A stretch of 64,000 bases of DNA, from NCBI GenBank assembly GCA_030158665.1, contig JAOASM010000050.1, positions 186,001 to 250,000 of the forward strand, in the 5' to 3' direction. The notes beneath the pieces are model-generated. The model made no database searches, was not told the DNA's origin, and was given only the letters and a program-made list of their open reading frames with translations. Each line of letters opens with the position of its first letter. The stretch's first letter is position 1. Position numbers and translations under genes: made by a program. Positions 17,497 through 26,632 of the stretch are shown here, in pieces. Origin of the DNA: Sediminibacterium sp. (lineage in GTDB: Bacteria > Bacteroidota > Bacteroidia > Chitinophagales > Chitinophagaceae).

Positions 17497-19342
17497 AATA
17501 TCCTCTTTGGTTATTTCCTTCGATATAATTGGTGTAGGCTTTGTTGCACACCTTATTACCACCTGGTGTTGGGTAATTACCCGTAAAATACCAGTCACCC
17601 GTATTGGTAGGACAACATGCATGCAATCCTTCAATGGTTTGATAAATCACTTCAACCGGAATTTGAATATTATCAGGAGTGATTAACTGTGCAATTTTAT
17701 CTGAAATTTCTTCAGTAGTAAAAGGCTTATACAATTCACGCACCACATTTTCTGTATGCAATTCATTATTCGCTTCAAGCGTTTTGATTTTTTGATAGAC
17801 GTCATCCATTACCTGCTCCATGCCTCTCTCTTTTAACAACGCAATAGCCGCCTTGAAAGCAATAAAATCACCCATTTTGCTCATGTCAATGCCATAACAA
17901 TCTGGATATCTAATTTGAGGTGCAGATGAAACAACGATAATTTTTTTAGGTGACAATCTTGATAACATTCTAATGATGCTTTCTCTCAATGTAGTACCTC
18001 TTACAATACTGTCATCAATCACAACTAAACTATCTTCATTTTTGCGGACGGTGCCATAAGTGATATCATACACATGCTGTACCATCTCATTGCGATTGGC
18101 ATCTTCTGTAATAAAGGTTCTTAGTTTGACATCCTTGATGGCAATTTTTTCTTGGCGAATTTTTCGATTCACCATTTCTCCTAATTTATCCGCATCCACC
18201 TCTTTACCCCAACTTAAAATACGCTCTACCTTAATGGCGTTCAAGTATTCTTCCATGCCTTTTACTAAACCATAAAAAGCAACCTCGGCTGTATTTGGGA
18301 TATACGAGAAGATGGTGTTTTTTAGATCTTTCTCGATTCTATCTAAAACAATTCTACTTAAATAATGTCCAAGTGCAATTCGTTCTCTATAAATTTTCTC
18401 ATCTCCGCCTCTAGAAAAATAAATGCGTTCGAAAGAACATGCTCTTCTCTCTTTGGGCTCAATGATTTGTTCAATAGTATATCCTCCTTTGTCATCTACA
18501 ATCAAGGCATTACCAGGCATCAACTCATGCACTTCGTTTTCACCCACATTAAAGGTGGTACGTATTGCAGCTCTCTCACTTGCTGCTACAATCACTTCCC
18601 CGTCGATATAATAATAAGCAGGGCGAATACCGTGTGCATCACGCATGATAAAACTATATCCATTCCCTACCAATCCTCCTATTGTAAAACCTCCGTCAAA
18701 CAATGGCACAGCTTGCTTTAACACTTCTGTAATATTGGGACTATTGGGATTCTTAGTTTCTTCTTTTACCAAAAAGTGATGGATGACTTCCATCATCGCA
18801 GCTAAGTCGCTTTGTTTTTCAAAAGGACCTGGCTCATGTTGAATTTTTTTGAATAATTCGTCTGTGTTCACCAGATTGAAATTGCCAGCTAAGGCAAGGT
18901 TTTTGCCTGGAACTAAATTCTTCTTGATGAATGGATGACAAAACTCAACATTGTTTTTGCCTTGAGTGCCATACCTTAAATGGCCCAATAACAATTCACC
19001 CATAAACGGCAAATGACCTTTCATTAAACCTGGGTGCTTGGTAATATCTGGTTGGAACTTTTCTAATTCTTGGATTTCTTGACCCACTTTATAAAACAAA
19101 TCAGCAATGGGCTGCTGTGCACTACTTCTTAATCGATATAAAAAAGGATTGCCTGCTTCTATATCTAGTTTAACAGTTGCAATCCCTGCGCCATCTTGTC
19201 CACGATTGTGTTGCTTCTCCATCAAAAGGTACAACTTATTAAGTCCGTAGGTTACTGATCCCCTATTTTGTAGATAGTAGGATAAAGGTTTTCTTAACCT
19301 AATGAATGCTAAGCCACACTCGTGTTTGATCTCGTCGCTCAT
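17495..19342 (-). CDS. purF: Amidophosphoribosyltransferase (PurF), long Bacteroidota form
   Basis: The 615-residue protein catalyses the first step of purine synthesis, making phosphoribosylamine from PRPP and glutamine. The N-terminal Ntn glutaminase domain begins after a short propeptide, with Cys9 in HECG as predicted nucleophile and motifs KQHNRGQDGAGIA and LLGHLRYGTQG. The PRPP-binding motif SLVVIDDSIVRGTTLRES lies in the C-terminal phosphoribosyltransferase domain. The protein is about 100 residues longer than E. coli PurF; from memory, a longer variant is common in Bacteroidota. The surA-like gene ends 10 bp upstream, so the two are probably co-transcribed. Confidence 0.93.
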   Translation of the reverse strand: MSDEIKHECGLAFIRLRKPLSYYLQNRGSVTYGLNKLYLLMEKQHNRGQDGAGIATVKLDIEAGNPFLYRLRSSAQQPIADLFYKVGQEIQELEKFQPDITKHPGLMKGHLPFMGELLLGHLRYGTQGKNNVEFCHPFIKKNLVPGKNLALAGNFNLVNTDELFKKIQHEPGPFEKQSDLAAMMEVIHHFLVKEETKNPNSPNITEVLKQAVPLFDGGFTIGGLVGNGYSFIMRDAHGIRPAYYYIDGEVIVAASERAAIRTTFNVGENEVHELMPGNALIVDDKGGYTIEQIIEPKERRACSFERIYFSRGGDEKIYRERIALGHYLSRIVLDRIEKDLKNTIFSYIPNTAEVAFYGLVKGMEEYLNAIKVERILSWGKEVDADKLGEMVNRKIRQEKIAIKDVKLRTFITEDANRNEMVQHVYDITYGTVRKNEDSLVVIDDSIVRGTTLRESIIRMLSRLSPKKIIVVSSAPQIRYPDCYGIDMSKMGDFIAFKAAIALLKERGMEQVMDDVYQKIKTLEANNELHTENVVRELYKPFTTEEISDKIAQLITPDNIQIPVEVIYQTIEGLHACCPTNTGDWYFTGNYPTPGGNKVCNKAYTNYIEGNNQRGY

Positions 19343-19352
19343 GATGAAGTTT

Positions 19353-20747
19353 CTAGTATGTTTTTTCCTTTACTATTGCATTAGCCACTTTTGTCCAATC
19401 TGTTAATTCTTTACAAGCTTGAAAATCGTTATCTATAAATACATAGTAATTGGGTACTCTTTCTTTAAACCAAGACTCTAATACTTTAGCTTTTTTCTCT
19501 TCTAATGCTCTTACTGAAACGCGGTTATAATCTTCTTTTAAATTCTCCTTGTGAGGCGCAGTTCTTTCTTTATAATAAACAATTCGCACTGTCTTTCTGC
19601 CACGATCATCCACATACAATTGAGGGGCAGAAATATCACCTGGTTTCATGTTCTGAATTAACACCACCATTTCTTTATCCAATTGATCAAAATTGATATA
19701 AGTAGATCCATCACGTCCAGTGACAGCTCCGCCGCTAAACTTGCTAGACTCGTCGTCACTAAATTTATTCACTGCTTCTCCAAAACTTGTCTTACCAGCT
19801 AATATTTCCTTTCTAACACTATCTAATAACTTTTTTGTCTCATTGATTTCGTCATTTGTGATTGGCGGAATTCTTAAGATATGCTTTACTACCGCTTCAT
19901 CCCCAGATCTAGAAATCAATTGGATGATATGGTAACCAAATTTTGATTTTACTGGCGCAGAGATCTGGCCTTCTTTTAATCTAAAAGAGGCCGCCATGAA
20001 TGCTGGATCAAATTCTCTCACATTTCTATTTAAACTAAATTGACCTAGGTTTTCTTTTGCACTTGGATCTTCAGAATATAATTTCACCAATTGATCAAAT
20101 TTATTCACGCCGCCCTCTACTTGCTTACGATATTCCAACATCTGCTGAATCACATACTCTTCGATATCACGATTCGCTTTAGGATGCATGATAATTTCTG
20201 AGATCTGTACTTCACTTTCATATAAAGGCAAACTATCTACTGGGATTTTTGCATAAAATGCTTTTACCTCATTAGGCGTAATCTTGACTTTATCAACGAT
20301 CTTATTCTGCATCTCTTCCGCTAAACGTTGTTCCTTGATTAAAAGTCTAAAGTCATCTTTTAATTGAAACACAGATCGTCCTGCAACTTCTTCTAAAACT
20401 TCCTTAGATCCAAATTGTTGGATGAAATTTCGAATACGGCCATCAATGGCATTTTCAATTTCTTCTTCTGTAATTAAAATAGAATCTTTTTCGGCTTGTA
20501 GGACTAAGGCCTTACGAATCAATTGACCTTCAATGACCTGGCAGGCTGTTGGCAATTCGATATTTTCTTGACCCTGAGATTGTCTTTTGTAATCTGCAAT
20601 AGCATTGTCGACATCTGAACGCAAAATATATTTGTCGCCAACTGTAGCAACAATTTTATCTGCTAAAACTTTTTTGATTTGTGCAGTTGCAGAACTAGCA
20701 ACGGCTATTAATCCTAGGGCGAATACAATACGAACTATTTTCATCAA
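19353..20747 (-). CDS. SurA-like periplasmic peptidyl-prolyl isomerase/chaperone
   Basis: A signal peptide (MMKIVRIVFALGLIAVASSATAQ) is followed by a SurA N-terminal-like domain (VATVGDKYILRSDVDNAI). A PpiC/parvulin domain follows (NLGQFSLNRNVREFDPAFMAASF to KSKFGYHIIQL), then a second, more divergent parvulin-like segment (GGAVTGRDGSTYI onwards). At 464 residues it matches SurA. It should chaperone outer-membrane beta-barrels such as the receptors encoded in this window. Transcription probably continues into purF. A hairpin separates it from infB upstream. Confidence 0.9.
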   Translation of the reverse strand: MMKIVRIVFALGLIAVASSATAQIKKVLADKIVATVGDKYILRSDVDNAIADYKRQSQGQENIELPTACQVIEGQLIRKALVLQAEKDSILITEEEIENAIDGRIRNFIQQFGSKEVLEEVAGRSVFQLKDDFRLLIKEQRLAEEMQNKIVDKVKITPNEVKAFYAKIPVDSLPLYESEVQISEIIMHPKANRDIEEYVIQQMLEYRKQVEGGVNKFDQLVKLYSEDPSAKENLGQFSLNRNVREFDPAFMAASFRLKEGQISAPVKSKFGYHIIQLISRSGDEAVVKHILRIPPITNDEINETKKLLDSVRKEILAGKTSFGEAVNKFSDDESSKFSGGAVTGRDGSTYINFDQLDKEMVVLIQNMKPGDISAPQLYVDDRGRKTVRIVYYKERTAPHKENLKEDYNRVSVRALEEKKAKVLESWFKERVPNYYVFIDNDFQACKELTDWTKVANAIVKEKTY

Positions 20748-20771
20748 ATATGAATTAAGGGGCTAAGTTCC

Positions 20772-20798
20772 GATAGCCGGGGCAATGCCCCAACTATC
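20772..20798 (-). other. Hairpin in the infB - surA-like intergenic gap
   Basis: GATAG, mismatched CC/AA, GGGGC - AAT - GCCCC, CTATC form an interrupted stem of 10 paired bases in the 65-bp gap. No T-run follows on the minus strand, so it is not a standard terminator; it may be a processing or mRNA-stability element. Confidence 0.5.
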
Positions 20799-20812
20799 AA
20801 ATCTTAATATTT

Positions 20813-23722
20813 TTATAAAGTACGTTTTACTTCTTCTTCCTCAAATGCTTCTACAATATCACCTGGCTTTAAGTCGGCAAAGTTTTTAATTGTTAAACCA
20901 CATTCCATGTTAGAAACGACTTCTTTAACGTCATCTTTGAAACGCTTCAAACTACCTAATTCAGCGGCTTGACCTTCTCCTCTTGGGAATTCAACGATGC
21001 CATCACGGATAATACGTATTTTACTATTTCTACTCAACTTTCCATCTAATACATAACATCCAGCAACAGTTGCTTTGTCAAATTTGTAGACTTCTCTTAC
21101 TTCTACGTTGGCAACAATCTTCTCTTGGATTTTTGGCTCCAACATACCTTCCATCGCGCTCTTGATTTCATCAATCGCGTTGTAAATGATAGAGTACATT
21201 TTGATTTCCACACCTTCTGTTTCTGCTAAGCGACTTGCTTGCATACTCGGACGAACGTTGAAACCAATAATGATGGCATCAGATGCAGCAGAAAGCAATA
21301 CATCAGATTCAGAAATCTGACCTACACCTTTCAAGACCACTCTAATAGCAATCTCTTCGGTAGATAATTTTTGTAATGAATCACTTAAGGCTTCTACAGA
21401 ACCATCCACGTCACCCTTGATGATGATGTTTAATTCTTTAAAGTTACCTAAAGCCAAACGACGACCAATCTCGTCTAATGTAATATGTTTTCTAGTTCTT
21501 AAACCTTGCTCTCTTAATAATTGAGCACGTTTAGTTGCTAATTCTTTTGCTTCCGCTTCGTCATCATACACTTTGAATTTCTCACCCGCTTGTGGTGCAC
21601 CATTCAAACCTAAGATAACCACTGGTGTGGATGGCGGTGCCACTTCGATACGTTGATTACGTTCGTTGAACATCGCTTTCACACGACCATAAAACTGACC
21701 AGATAAAATCAAGTCCCCTTGACGTAACGTTCCGTTCTGTACAAGAATTGTGGCAACATATCCACGACCTTTATCTAAAGATGCTTCAATAATTGTACCT
21801 GTTGCTTCTCTATTTGGATTGGCTTTTAAATCTAAAATTTCAGATTCTAATAATACCTTCTCTAATAAAGCATCTACATTCAAACCTTGCTTAGCAGATA
21901 ATTCTTGGTTTTGGAATTTACCACCCCAAGCTTCTACTAAAATATTCATTTGAGATAACTGCTCATAAATCTTTTGTGGATTCGCGCCATCTTTATCAAT
22001 CTTGTTAACAGCAAAAATCATTGGTACACTTGCCGCTTGAGAGTGACTAATTGCCTCTTTCGTTTGAGGCATCACTGCATCATCCGCAGCAACCACGATA
22101 ATCGCAATATCGGTTACTTTGGCACCACGAGCACGCATTGCAGTAAAGGCTTCGTGACCCGGCGTATCCAAGAAAGTGATTGCTTTACCATTTGGTAAAG
22201 TCACCTCGTACGCACCAATATGTTGTGTGATACCACCGGCCTCACCTGCAACCACATTCGCGTTACGGATATAATCCAATAAAGATGTTTTACCGTGATC
22301 CACGTGACCCATGATGGTTACAATTGGAGGACGCTCTACTAAATTCGCTTGATCTTCTGCTTCTTCTTCCTCATCCATTTCTTCTACATCTTCTAATCCT
22401 ACAAACTCCACTTCGAATCCAAATTCACTTGCCACCAATTCAATCACCTCGGCATCTAAACGCTGGTTGATTGAAACCATGATACCCAAGTTCATACACT
22501 TACTAATGATGTCTGCAAAACTTACATCCATCAAACTAGACAATTCACTTACAGTAACAAATTCCGTTACTTGTAATTTGTTGTCTTCTCTTTGTTCGTT
22601 ATTTTCATTTTCAGCAGCTTCTTCTCTTCTTTGACGACGATACTTGGATTTCATGCTCTTACCACGGCCACCTTGGCCTGATAATTTAGCTTGTGTTTCC
22701 TTGATCTTATCTTGAATTGCTTTCTGATCGATTTCTTTTTGCTCAGCCGTTTGTGGCATGTTTCTACCTCTCGCACCACCTTGCCCTGGACGACCGCCTT
22801 GATTATTAGGACGATTGCCTTGGTAGCCACCACCTTGTGGACGATTGCCTTGATAGCCGCCGCCTTGAGGACGATTGCCTTGATAACCACCACCTTGTGT
22901 TTGACCACCTTGTCCTGATTGACCTGGTTGATTTGGTCTACCTGGAACAGGGATACGTTTACGAACACGCTTTTCTTCCTGTGTTAGAGGTTTTGGTCTT
23001 GTATCGCTATTGATTGGTAAGTCAATCTTACCTAAAATTTTTGGACCAGTTAATTTATCCGCTTGGATATTTGTAATGGCACCGTGCACATTTTCTGGTG
23101 CGATAGAGTGATCTACTGGTGCAGCTTTTGGTGCAGGGGCTGGAGCTGGAGCTGGTTCTGCTTTTTTAGCAGCGGCTTTAGGCGCTTCTGTTGCTTTTGC
23201 AGCAGTTGCTTTAGGCGCAGCTTCCTCTGTTTTTTTAGTTGTCTTTTTTGGTCTTGTAGAAGAGTCAATTAAAGAAAGGTCGATCTTGTTGATCACCTTT
23301 GGCGCTTCCATTTCTGGAGCTTCTACTTTAACCTGAGCAGGTGCTTTTGGCGCTTCTTCAACAGGAGCTGGTGCTACTGCTGGAGCAGCTTCAACGATTG
23401 GCGCTGCTGCTTTTGGTGTTTCCACAACTGGCGTTTCAGCAACAACTGCTTTTTTAGCTGGAGCAATTTCTTCCTCTGCTTTTTTGCCTTTGTCTGCTAT
23501 TGCATTCTTTGGTAATTCCACATGGTCTGCCTTATTCTTGGCAACCTTGTCGCTTTGGAATTCTGCCTGCAAAGCATAGTACTGACTTTCAGTTAATTTG
23601 GCCGTTGGCTTAAGGTCATCCTTAGGAAAACCTTTTGTGCTAAGAAATTCAATCAAGGTATCTTGACCGATGTTGAATTCTTTAGCAGCTGCTAACAGTC
23701 TTGGTAGTTTCAATTCTGACAT
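20813..23722 (-). CDS. infB: Translation initiation factor IF-2
   Basis: This 969-residue protein begins with the IF2_N-type segment ([27 protein letters not shown]). A long low-complexity linker rich in Ala, Pro, Lys and Glu follows, with a Gln/Gly/Asn/Arg repeat. The conserved core has G1 [17 protein letters not shown]3 [17 protein letters not shown] and G4 AVNKIDK, then domains II, III and IV. IF-2 delivers fMet-tRNA to the 30S subunit. It is the last clear member of rimP-nusA-infB, with 69 bp between nusA and infB. Confidence 0.98.
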   Translation of the reverse strand: MSELKLPRLLAAAKEFNIGQDTLIEFLSTKGFPKDDLKPTAKLTESQYYALQAEFQSDKVAKNKADHVELPKNAIADKGKKAEEEIAPAKKAVVAETPVVETPKAAAPIVEAAPAVAPAPVEEAPKAPAQVKVEAPEMEAPKVINKIDLSLIDSSTRPKKTTKKTEEAAPKATAAKATEAPKAAAKKAEPAPAPAPAPKAAPVDHSIAPENVHGAITNIQADKLTGPKILGKIDLPINSDTRPKPLTQEEKRVRKRIPVPGRPNQPGQSGQGGQTQGGGYQGNRPQGGGYQGNRPQGGGYQGNRPNNQGGRPGQGGARGRNMPQTAEQKEIDQKAIQDKIKETQAKLSGQGGRGKSMKSKYRRQRREEAAENENNEQREDNKLQVTEFVTVSELSSLMDVSFADIISKCMNLGIMVSINQRLDAEVIELVASEFGFEVEFVGLEDVEEMDEEEEAEDQANLVERPPIVTIMGHVDHGKTSLLDYIRNANVVAGEAGGITQHIGAYEVTLPNGKAITFLDTPGHEAFTAMRARGAKVTDIAIIVVAADDAVMPQTKEAISHSQAASVPMIFAVNKIDKDGANPQKIYEQLSQMNILVEAWGGKFQNQELSAKQGLNVDALLEKVLLESEILDLKANPNREATGTIIEASLDKGRGYVATILVQNGTLRQGDLILSGQFYGRVKAMFNERNQRIEVAPPSTPVVILGLNGAPQAGEKFKVYDDEAEAKELATKRAQLLREQGLRTRKHITLDEIGRRLALGNFKELNIIIKGDVDGSVEALSDSLQKLSTEEIAIRVVLKGVGQISESDVLLSAASDAIIIGFNVRPSMQASRLAETEGVEIKMYSIIYNAIDEIKSAMEGMLEPKIQEKIVANVEVREVYKFDKATVAGCYVLDGKLSRNSKIRIIRDGIVEFPRGEGQAAELGSLKRFKDDVKEVVSNMECGLTIKNFADLKPGDIVEAFEEEEVKRTL
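22809..22898 (-). repeat. Three tandem 30-bp repeats inside infB
   Basis: Three successive 30-bp units encode the decapeptide [10 protein letters not shown] in the disordered linker of IF-2. They differ at a few, mostly third-codon, positions, so selection seems to hold the peptide. Copy number may vary between strains. Confidence 0.9.
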
Positions 23723-23791
23723 TCTAATGTTTTTTGTCCCTTATTTGAACAGAGACGCGTTCCTTTTACAAATATACTTCTATTTCAAAGG

Positions 23792-25042
23792 TTATTCACC
23801 TTTATCAAACTCTTCAGTCAAGATACGGCGTACATCCGCTATCGTCTCCACTTCTAAGTCTGTTCTTTTTTCTAATTCTTCTGCACTTAATTTCAATACG
23901 CTACGAGCCGTATCACAACCAACACGCTTAAACTCATCGATGATCCATGTTTCAATCTCATCGCTAAATTCATCTAAGTCGATATCAAATTCGTCTACAA
24001 TTTCTTCGTCTTCACGATACACATCTAATTCGTATCCTGTTAATTCAGAAGCCAATTTAATGTTCACACCACGACGACCAATTGCTAAAGAAACTTGATC
24101 AGCCTGTAAGTATACTTCTGCACGTTTACGATCTGCATCAATATTCATGTAGCTAATTTTAGCAGGCGTCAATGAACGTTGGATTAACAATTGTGTATTC
24201 GTTGTAAAATTAATGACATCGATATTTTCATTTTTTAATTCTCTAACAATACCATGAATACGAGAACCTTTCATACCCACACAAGCACCTACTGGATCGA
24301 TACGGTCATCGAAAGATTCAACAGCCACTTTTGCACGCTCACCTGGCTCACGAACAATTTTCTTAATGGTAATTAAACCATCGAAAATTTCTGGCACTTC
24401 AATCTCTAATAATTTCGCCAAGAACAATGGACTCGTTCTAGATAAAATAATAACAGGTGTATTATTTTTCATATCCACTCTAGCTACAACAGCTCTAATA
24501 TTCTCTCCCTTTTTGAAAAAGTCCTGAGGTATTTGCTCTGTTTTTGGAAGGATCAATTCATTGCCTTCTTCATCCAACAACAATACTTCCTTTTTCCAAA
24601 CCTGATAGATTTCAGCATTGATAATATCACCAATTCTATCAGAATATTTTTTTACTAAAACGTTTTTCTTTAAGTCATTGATACGAGAAGCCAAGGTCTG
24701 CTTTGCAGCAAGGATAGCTCTTCTACCAAAATCATAGATATTAACTTCCTCTAATAATTCCTCACCAATTTCAAAGTCAGGCTCGATCTTGATGGCATCA
24801 GAATAAGAAACTTCAGCTAATGGATTGTCCACATCGTCATCAGGTCTGATTTCACGACGGCGGATAATTTCCAAGTCACCTTTTTCTGCATTCACGATTA
24901 CGTCGAAGTTTTCATCGCTACCATATTTTTTTCTTAATAAGGTTTTGAATACATCTTCTACCACTTTCATCATCGTAGGACGATCTATATTTTCGGCGTC
25001 TTTAAACTCCGCGAAAGCTTCAATCAAATTTATACTTGCCAT
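23792..25042 (-). CDS. nusA: Transcription termination/antitermination factor NusA
   Basis: The 416-residue protein has the NusA N-terminal RNA-polymerase-binding domain (INLIEAFAEFKDAENIDRPT), an S1 domain, and tandem KH domains with VGACVGMKGSRIHGIVRELK and VSLAIGRRGVNIKLASELTG. It ends in an acidic region without the extra repeats of E. coli NusA, as in many other phyla. It controls pausing, termination and antitermination. It lies between rimP (39 bp) and infB (69 bp), the conserved order. NusA autoregulates its operon in E. coli, relevant to the hairpin in the rimP leader here. Confidence 0.97.
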   Translation of the reverse strand: MASINLIEAFAEFKDAENIDRPTMMKVVEDVFKTLLRKKYGSDENFDVIVNAEKGDLEIIRRREIRPDDDVDNPLAEVSYSDAIKIEPDFEIGEELLEEVNIYDFGRRAILAAKQTLASRINDLKKNVLVKKYSDRIGDIINAEIYQVWKKEVLLLDEEGNELILPKTEQIPQDFFKKGENIRAVVARVDMKNNTPVIILSRTSPLFLAKLLEIEVPEIFDGLITIKKIVREPGERAKVAVESFDDRIDPVGACVGMKGSRIHGIVRELKNENIDVINFTTNTQLLIQRSLTPAKISYMNIDADRKRAEVYLQADQVSLAIGRRGVNIKLASELTGYELDVYREDEEIVDEFDIDLDEFSDEIETWIIDEFKRVGCDTARSVLKLSAEELEKRTDLEVETIADVRRILTEEFDKGE

Positions 25043-25081
25043 AACATCATTTTTTTATCAAGCTATCAAGCTTGAGATTTG

Positions 25082-25552
25082 TTAAAATTGAATTTGAACT
25101 ATAGTTGATTTTATATTTTCAAATGGAATAAGCATTGATTCTTGGGTTGCTTTTTTACCCTTACCCGCTGTCCACTCTATTAAAATGTCTTTGTCTGTTA
25201 CCTCTTTTAAAGTGCCCACAAAAACAGATTCGTCATTTAGTATCACTTCCACAGTACGTCCAATATTTTTTACATATTGTCTATTTAATATCAAAGGCTC
25301 ATCCACGCCAGGAGAAGAAACTTCTAAGGCAAAATCACCTTCAGGGAACCAAGCCGCTTCCTCAATTGCTTTGTACAATCTTCTGTTAAATGAAGTGCAC
25401 TGTTTAATGGGTAAACCTTGGTCGCCATCAATGTACACTCTTATTATATGACCAGGCTTTACTTTGATGTGCACCAAAAAATAGCTTGGATCCTCTTGTA
25501 AAAAAGGCTCTAATAAGGTGTGAATTCTGTCTTTTAGTTCGTTTACTTCCAT
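25082..25552 (-). CDS. rimP: Ribosome maturation factor RimP
   Basis: I start at ATG 25552 (MEVNELKDRIHTLLEPFLQ); the track start at 25642 lies upstream of the promoter and reads through a hairpin. RimP features include the N-terminal domain with RVYIDGDQGLPIKQCTSFNRRLYKAIEE and the FALEVSSPGVDEPL signature, followed by the SH3-like C-terminal domain. The 156-residue length fits. RimP assists maturation of the 30S subunit. It heads the rimP-nusA-infB operon. Confidence 0.93.
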   Translation of the reverse strand: MEVNELKDRIHTLLEPFLQEDPSYFLVHIKVKPGHIIRVYIDGDQGLPIKQCTSFNRRLYKAIEEAAWFPEGDFALEVSSPGVDEPLILNRQYVKNIGRTVEVILNDESVFVGTLKEVTDKDILIEWTAGKGKKATQESMLIPFENIKSTIVQIQF

Positions 25553-25560
25553 AGTTGAAA

Positions 25561-25589
25561 AAGAAGAAGGGAACGACTTCGTTCCCTTC
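25561..25589 (-). terminator. Terminator-like hairpin in the rimP-nusA-infB leader
   Basis: On the minus strand a perfect 10-bp stem (GAAGGGAACG / CGTTCCCTTC, loop AAGT) is followed by TTCTTTTT, ending 8 bp before the rimP ATG. It lies downstream of the predicted promoter, so it would be transcribed as part of the leader and could act as an attenuator. Confidence 0.6.
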
Positions 25590-25610
25590 ATTTCTCTGCA
25601 TATTCTGGAA

Positions 25611-25642
25611 CAAAGGTAAGAAAAGAGGATGAAATCACCCAA
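25611..25642 (-). promoter_or_regulatory. Putative promoter of rimP-nusA-infB
   Basis: Minus-strand TACCTTTG (25611-25618) with a TTG (25640-25642) 21 bp upstream matches the Bacteroidota -7/-33 pair. It predicts a leader of roughly 55 nt containing the hairpin. Confidence 0.65.
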
Positions 25643-25660
25643 TTTTATTCAATCTGATCG

Positions 25661-25668
25661 TATTTTTG
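25661..25668 (+). promoter_or_regulatory. Putative promoter element (TATTTTTG) of the DUF4834-like gene
   Basis: TATTTTTG matches TAnnTTTG and ends 4 bp before the ATG at 25673, predicting an almost leaderless transcript. It is divergent from the rimP promoter, about 45 bp away. Confidence 0.45.
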
Positions 25669-25672
25669 CAGT

Positions 25673-25933
25673 ATGACGAAGCTTCTAATCTATGGATTCC
25701 TAATCTACCTACTCTATAAGATCATATTTGATGTAGTGGTTCCAGTACGCAAAGGCGTTAAGACAGTACGCCAAAATATGGAAGAAATGCAACGCAAGAT
25801 GGCAGAAGCGCAACAACAAAACGCCCAAAATGCCGGTTTTGCAAGCCAAAATTCATCAAAATCAGCTCCTAAATCAACAATCAAGCCGGTTGAAAAAGAT
25901 GCAGACTACATTGATTTCGAGGAAGTTAAGTAA
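25673..25933 (+). CDS. Small membrane-anchored protein, DUF4834-like
   Basis: The 86-residue protein has one hydrophobic N-terminal helix (LLIYGFLIYLLYKIIFDVVVP), then a basic, Gln-rich helical segment (RQNMEEMQRKMAEAQQQN) and an acidic tail ending DADYIDFEEVK. This layout matches small Bacteroidota proteins in DUF4834. Function is unknown. It is divergent from rimP and converges on the HAD hydrolase gene with 2 bp between stop codons. Confidence 0.7.
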   Translation: MTKLLIYGFLIYLLYKIIFDVVVPVRKGVKTVRQNMEEMQRKMAEAQQQNAQNAGFASQNSSKSAPKSTIKPVEKDADYIDFEEVK

Positions 25934-25935
25934 AA

Positions 25936-26562
25936 TTATACCCCTAAAATGGGAGGCAATTCAGTTTCAATGAACATTCCCGGCTTTAAATACAATACCT
26001 GTAGGCCTACAGAAGCAGCAGCTACCACATTCGGCTCATTGTCGTCTATGAACAGGGTTTCAGCGGCATTCAACCCTTCCTGATCTAAAATAGATTGAAA
26101 AGAAGCAGGATCTGGCTTGCGCATCCCCATTTTGTGAGAATAATACGGCGTTTTAAAGAGCTGTTCGAAATTCCCACCTATTTCCCGTGCATATTGAGGA
26201 ATAAAATAATCGTAATGAATCTGATTGGTGTTAGAGAATAAAAAAGTTGGATACAGCTCCTGATTTGCTTTCACCCATTCCATACTTTCTTTTCTAAATC
26301 CAATCAACAAGGAGTTCCATGCTGTTATAATTTGATCATGACTGAGCGATAATTGATACAACTGATTAAAACCTTCACAAAATTCCACCTCGTTAATCAA
26401 TCCCTTTTCCAAATCAAAAAATAATTGATCCGACTTGTTTAATGTAAAATGATTTTCAAAATTTGGGATACCTAGTTGGTCAAATTGAGCATACATGATG
26501 TCAAAATCTATATCGTATAATACATTGCCTAAATCAAAAATTAAATTCTTTACTGGTGTCAT
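25936..26562 (-). CDS. HAD-superfamily hydrolase (phosphatase)
   Basis: I start at ATG 26562 (MTPVKNLIFDLGNVLYDIDF), because the catalytic motif I of HAD enzymes should lie near the N-terminus and the longer track ORF overlaps the divergent gene. Motif I is FDLGNVLYDID, motif II is FLFSNTN, the Lys of motif III lies near HKMGMRKPDPASF, and motif IV is LFIDDNEPNV. One variation is notable: the second Asp of the usual DxD is replaced by Gly-Asn (DLGN), as in many HAD-IA proteins of the YihX type. Likely substrates are small sugar phosphates. Confidence 0.87.
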   Translation of the reverse strand: MTPVKNLIFDLGNVLYDIDFDIMYAQFDQLGIPNFENHFTLNKSDQLFFDLEKGLINEVEFCEGFNQLYQLSLSHDQIITAWNSLLIGFRKESMEWVKANQELYPTFLFSNTNQIHYDYFIPQYAREIGGNFEQLFKTPYYSHKMGMRKPDPASFQSILDQEGLNAAETLFIDDNEPNVVAAASVGLQVLYLKPGMFIETELPPILGV

Positions 26563-26620
26563 ATCAAAGTATAAAGTGTAAAGATAAGGATAGAACCTAT
26601 GTAGATCTATGTACAAATTG

Positions 26621-26628
26621 TATATTTG
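26621..26628 (+). promoter_or_regulatory. Putative promoter element (TATATTTG) close to start codon
   Basis: TATATTTG matches TAnnTTTG and ends 4 bp before the ATG at 26633, again suggesting a leaderless or very short-leader mRNA. No clear -33 TTG. Confidence 0.4.
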
Positions 26629-26632
26629 ATCC

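Noticed and set aside
22809-22898. Possible CRISPR-like array
   Set aside because: The repeats are directly adjacent without spacers and encode an in-frame peptide repeat in IF-2.
22651-22968. 105-residue minus-strand ORF rich in Val, Lys and Ala
   Set aside because: A frame-shifted reading of the infB tandem repeats, not a separate gene.
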